From positions 62,001-126,000 of the forward strand of contig NZ_VSKM01000005.1 of NCBI RefSeq assembly GCF_008086175.1: a stretch of DNA of 64,000 bases, in the 5' to 3' direction. The position numbers and the translations under genes are program-made. Shown here one piece after another: positions 61,157 through 64,000 of this stretch. Under the pieces are notes generated by a model, which was given only the letters and a program-made list of their open reading frames with translations, did no database searches and had not been told where the DNA came from. Positions within the stretch are counted from its first letter, which is position 1; every line of letters starts with the position of its first letter. This stretch comes from Bizionia saleffrena (GTDB lineage: Bacteria; Bacteroidota; Bacteroidia; Flavobacteriales; Flavobacteriaceae).

Positions 61157-62800
61157 ATGAATATATCTTCAATAAACCCTACGCAAACTAAATCTTGGAA
61201 AGCTCTAGAGCAGCACTTTAATGCTATTAAAGAGGTTGAAATGAGTGCCTTATTTTCAAAAGATTTAGATCGTGCACAGAGATTTACCATTAAGTGGGAA
61301 GATTTTTATGTCGATTATTCTAAAAACAGAATAACAGAAGAAACGATGCAACTCCTTTTAAATTTAGCTGATGAGTTAAAGTTAAAAGAAGCAATTTCTT
61401 CTTACTTTTCTGGGGAGCCTATAAATCATACAGAAAAGAGAGCTGTTTTACATACCGCTTTAAGAGCAAATGCTACCGATACGGTGTGTGTAAAAGGCAA
61501 AAATGTAATTCCTGAGATTAATGAGGTTAAGGAAAAAATTAAAAATTTTACGCATTGCATCGTTAGCGGAAACCAAAAGGGATTCTCCGGAAAAGCGTTT
61601 ACAGATATTGTAAATATTGGTGTTGGCGGGAGTGATCTGGGACCCGCGATGGTGGTAGATTCTCTTCGTTTTTATAAGAATCATCTTAAAACTCATTTTA
61701 TAAGTAATATAGATGGTGATCATATTAGTGAAACCTTAGCGCAATTAAACCCAGAAACAACGCTATTTATAATTGTTTCTAAAACCTTTACAACGCAAGA
61801 GACGTTAGCAAATGCTAATACCGTAAAGGAGTGGTTTTTAAAAGCAGGCACGCAAAAAGATATAGAAAAACACTTTGTAGCGGTGTCTTCAAATATAAAA
61901 AAAGTAACAACTTTTGGCATCCACGAAGACAATATTTTTGCGATTTGGAACTGGGTTGGTGGTCGTTTTTCATTATGGAGTGCTGTAGGCTTAACCATTA
62001 GCTTGTCTTTAGGATTTTCAAATTTTGAAAGTCTATTAAAAGGCGCTAATAAAATGGACACCCATTTTAAAACTGAAGATTTTAAAACAAATATTCCTGT
62101 TGTTCTGGCCTTGTTAAGTGTTTGGTATAATAATTTTTTTAAGTCGGAAACCGAAGCGGTTATCGCCTATTCTCAATACCTTAATAAACTAACCAGTTAT
62201 TTGCAGCAAGGTATAATGGAAAGTAATGGTAAAAGTGTCGATAGAAATGGGTTGCCGGTAGACTACCAGACGGGAACCATTGTATGGGGAGAACCAGGCA
62301 CGAATTCGCAACATGCTTTCTTTCAATTAATACATCAAGGTACAAAGTTAATACCTGTTGATTTTATTGGTTTTGCTGAAAGTTTATTCGGTAACCAATC
62401 GCATCATGACAAATTAATCTCTAATTATGTTGCCCAAACGGAAGCTTTATTGCACGGAAAAAAGAGAGAAGATGTTATTAATGACTTGATCTCTAAGAAG
62501 GTAACGCAAGACACGATAGATCGCATATTACCATTTAAAGTGTTTGAAGGCAATAAGCCTACAAATTCAATCTTTATTAATAAACTAACACCAGAAAGTT
62601 TAGGAGAGTTGCTAGCAATGTATGAGCATAAAATATTTGTTCAAGGCATTATTTGGAATATTTATAGCTACGATCAATACGGTGTAGAGCTCGGTAAACA
62701 ATTAGCTAATACTATCTTATCTGAGATTAATGAGGAGAAAACTAGCGTTCACGACGCTTCTACACGTAACCTTTTAGCCCATTACAAGTCTTTAAAATAG
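61157..62800 (+). CDS. pgi: Glucose-6-phosphate isomerase
   Basis: 547 residues, the long enzyme form. It interconverts glucose-6-phosphate and fructose-6-phosphate. Signatures: NIGVGGSDLGPAMVVDSLRFY, FIIVSKTFTTQETLANA, the WNWVGGRFSLWSAVGL segment and the active-site VWGEPGTNSQHAFFQLIHQGT (Glu and His). It ends at a normal C-terminus and is followed by a 172-base gap with the promoter of a TonB receptor. Confidence 0.97.
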   Translation: MNISSINPTQTKSWKALEQHFNAIKEVEMSALFSKDLDRAQRFTIKWEDFYVDYSKNRITEETMQLLLNLADELKLKEAISSYFSGEPINHTEKRAVLHTALRANATDTVCVKGKNVIPEINEVKEKIKNFTHCIVSGNQKGFSGKAFTDIVNIGVGGSDLGPAMVVDSLRFYKNHLKTHFISNIDGDHISETLAQLNPETTLFIIVSKTFTTQETLANANTVKEWFLKAGTQKDIEKHFVAVSSNIKKVTTFGIHEDNIFAIWNWVGGRFSLWSAVGLTISLSLGFSNFESLLKGANKMDTHFKTEDFKTNIPVVLALLSVWYNNFFKSETEAVIAYSQYLNKLTSYLQQGIMESNGKSVDRNGLPVDYQTGTIVWGEPGTNSQHAFFQLIHQGTKLIPVDFIGFAESLFGNQSHHDKLISNYVAQTEALLHGKKREDVINDLISKKVTQDTIDRILPFKVFEGNKPTNSIFINKLTPESLGELLAMYEHKIFVQGIIWNIYSYDQYGVELGKQLANTILSEINEEKTSVHDASTRNLLAHYKSLK

Positions 62801-62926
62801 GGTATTGTTAAAAACTTTGTTGATATTTTTACTTAGTAATCATTTGAAATGTAAGTTGTTATGTTACTTTAGCAATAATAATTAAATGTTAACCTTAAGT
62901 TAATGGTAAATATTTAAGATTATCTG

Positions 62927-62934
62927 TATTTTTG
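62927..62934 (+). promoter_or_regulatory. Predicted -7 promoter box of the last TonB receptor
   Basis: TATTTTTG matches TAnnTTTG, 38 bases before the ATG at 62973. An inverted repeat TTAAC/GTTAA lies about 27 bases upstream of it. Confidence 0.6.
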
Positions 62935-62972
62935 CACAAAATATTAAAAATATCAATAGTTAATTTAACAAG

Positions 62973-64000
62973 ATGAAGAACTCAATCAAATTTTTGTTTT
63001 TTGCAGTAACGCTAATGTTGTCTGCTAACACAATGGCTCAGAGCATAGTAACAGGTACTGTGCTGGATCCAGAATCGAACGAGCCTTTACCGGCAGTAAA
63101 CGTTATTGAAGTAGGTACAACCAATGGTGTTTCTACAGATTTTGACGGTAATTTTAGCCTAAAAACTTCTTCGGAAGCGGGTAAAATCGTTATCTCTTAT
63201 GTAGGTTACGAGAAGAAGTCGTTATCTTTTAAAGGAAATACTTCTCTGGGTACAATTAAATTATTGTCTGACAACACTTTAGAAGAGGTTGTAATTACAG
63301 GTTCTGGTATTATCGATTTAGCAGAAGATAGAAATACGCCAGTGGCTGTATCTACTATTAAAGCAGCAGAAATTCAGGAGAAAGCCGGGAACTGGGATTT
63401 ACCAGAGATTTTAAAATCTACGCCTTCTGTACAGAACATTAAAGGTGGTGGATTTGGTGAAGGATCAATGTATTTACGTGGTTTTGACCAAACCAATACA
63501 GCATTTTTATTAAACGGACAGCCAATTAATGGTATGGAAGACGGTAAAATGTACTGGTCTAACTGGTCTGGTGTATTAGATGTAGCAAACGCAGTACAAG
63601 TACAACGTGGTTTAGGATCTTCTAAATTAGCAATTTCTTCTGTAGGTGGTACGGTAAATATCGTAACGAAGTCAATAGATAGAAGAGAAGGTGGTTTTGT
63701 GCAGCAAATGGTTGGAAACGACGATTATACAAAAACAACAGCCTACTATTCTACCGGTGTAAACGAAAAAGGATGGTCTTTTGCAAGTTTATTAGGTCAC
63801 TGGCAAGGTGATGGTTATGTAGATTATACAGGAGGCCAGGGCCAAACTTACTTTTTCTCTGTAGGTTACCAACCTAACGACGACCATACGTTGAACGTAT
63901 TGTTAACAGGTGCTCCACAATGGCACGCTGCGGCAGGTAGAGGTTCTATAGGAACATTTTTAGAAAACGGAAGACGCTATAACGATTGGAACGAAACAGG
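62973..64000 (+). CDS. TonB-dependent receptor, C-terminus beyond window edge
   Basis: 342 codons are visible. Signal peptide (MKNSIKFLFFAVTLMLSANTMAQ), a CarboxypepD_reg-like domain (SIVTGTVLDPESNEPLPAVN, DFDGNFSLKT, ISYVGYEKKS; about 24-100), and a plug (about 105-235) with NTPVAVSTIKAAEIQEKAG, the NTAFLLNGQPINGMEDGKMYW loop and LGSSKLAISSVGGTVNIVTKS. The barrel begins near 240 and runs off the right edge. This is a large SusC-sized receptor; whether a SusD follows cannot be seen. Confidence 0.93.
   Translation, partial: MKNSIKFLFFAVTLMLSANTMAQSIVTGTVLDPESNEPLPAVNVIEVGTTNGVSTDFDGNFSLKTSSEAGKIVISYVGYEKKSLSFKGNTSLGTIKLLSDNTLEEVVITGSGIIDLAEDRNTPVAVSTIKAAEIQEKAGNWDLPEILKSTPSVQNIKGGGFGEGSMYLRGFDQTNTAFLLNGQPINGMEDGKMYWSNWSGVLDVANAVQVQRGLGSSKLAISSVGGTVNIVTKSIDRREGGFVQQMVGNDDYTKTTAYYSTGVNEKGWSFASLLGHWQGDGYVDYTGGQGQTYFFSVGYQPNDDHTLNVLLTGAPQWHAAAGRGSIGTFLENGRRYNDWNET

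Overview
The window is AT-rich chromosomal DNA from a member of the Bacteroidetes, almost certainly a (probably marine) Flavobacteriaceae. The evidence is a type IX secretion (PorZ and a C-terminal type A sorting domain), several TonB-dependent receptors with carboxypeptidase-regulatory-like N-termini, Bacteroidetes-type promoters (TAnnTTTG -7 boxes) in front of many genes, DUF4270/DUF2975/DUF2807 proteins, a eukaryote-like IleS and a zinc-less DksA homologue. I cannot name the genus. No rRNA, tRNA, CRISPR array, prophage or intact insertion sequence was seen; most of the window is vertically inherited housekeeping DNA in short operons.

Layout. 1-5.6 kb: yicC-gmk (gmk cut by the left edge), a thioesterase, an ArsC-like/EamA pair, DinB, a DUF3298-type lipoprotein and an outer-membrane protein. 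5.8-16.5 kb: gdhA, then porZ-recO-TonB receptor overlapping head to tail, a large T9SS-secreted lamin-tail protein facing them, and recX. 16.6-22.7 kb: a beta-barrel protein and cupin pair, bioB, a BtuB-like TonB receptor and a divergent MocR-type regulator. 22.7-25.4 kb: a DUF2007 protein, two tandem DUF2975 membrane genes (the first frameshifted), a small XRE regulator and an orphan umuD. 25.4-36.4 kb, all minus strand: atpD-atpC, a TonB receptor with an SGNH-hydrolase lipoprotein, and a starch-synthase-like half protein with DUF4270 and glmS.

36.4-42.9 kb: panC-panD-flippase-like protein-esterase-like protein-radA on the plus strand, an MscS channel and a lipoprotein. 42.9-48.2 kb: ileS-dksA-like, a DUF2807 gene and lspA. 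48.2-51.1 kb, minus strand: a retropepsin-like protease (RimB type), RimK, an M14 aspartoacylase-like deacylase and 5-formyl-THF cyclo-ligase, tightly packed. 51.2-64 kb, plus strand: uvrC-patatin, tyrosine and tryptophan breakdown (hmgA, hppD, DUF3108, kynA), an M23 lipoprotein, pgi and the start of a further TonB receptor cut by the right edge.

Most interesting points: the MocR-type regulator has lost the PLP-binding lysine and the phosphate-binding arginine, and sits over a dyad next to a receptor-bioB unit whose intergenic RNA can form a long-range helix; an orphan UmuD lies behind nested operator-like dyads next to a small XRE regulator; two abutting hairpins end exactly at the atpC start codon; a RimB/RimK/M14-deacylase operon looks like a complete write-and-erase module; and several enzyme-like proteins have lost signature residues (half-size starch synthase, Ser-to-Asp esterase, zinc-less DksA).
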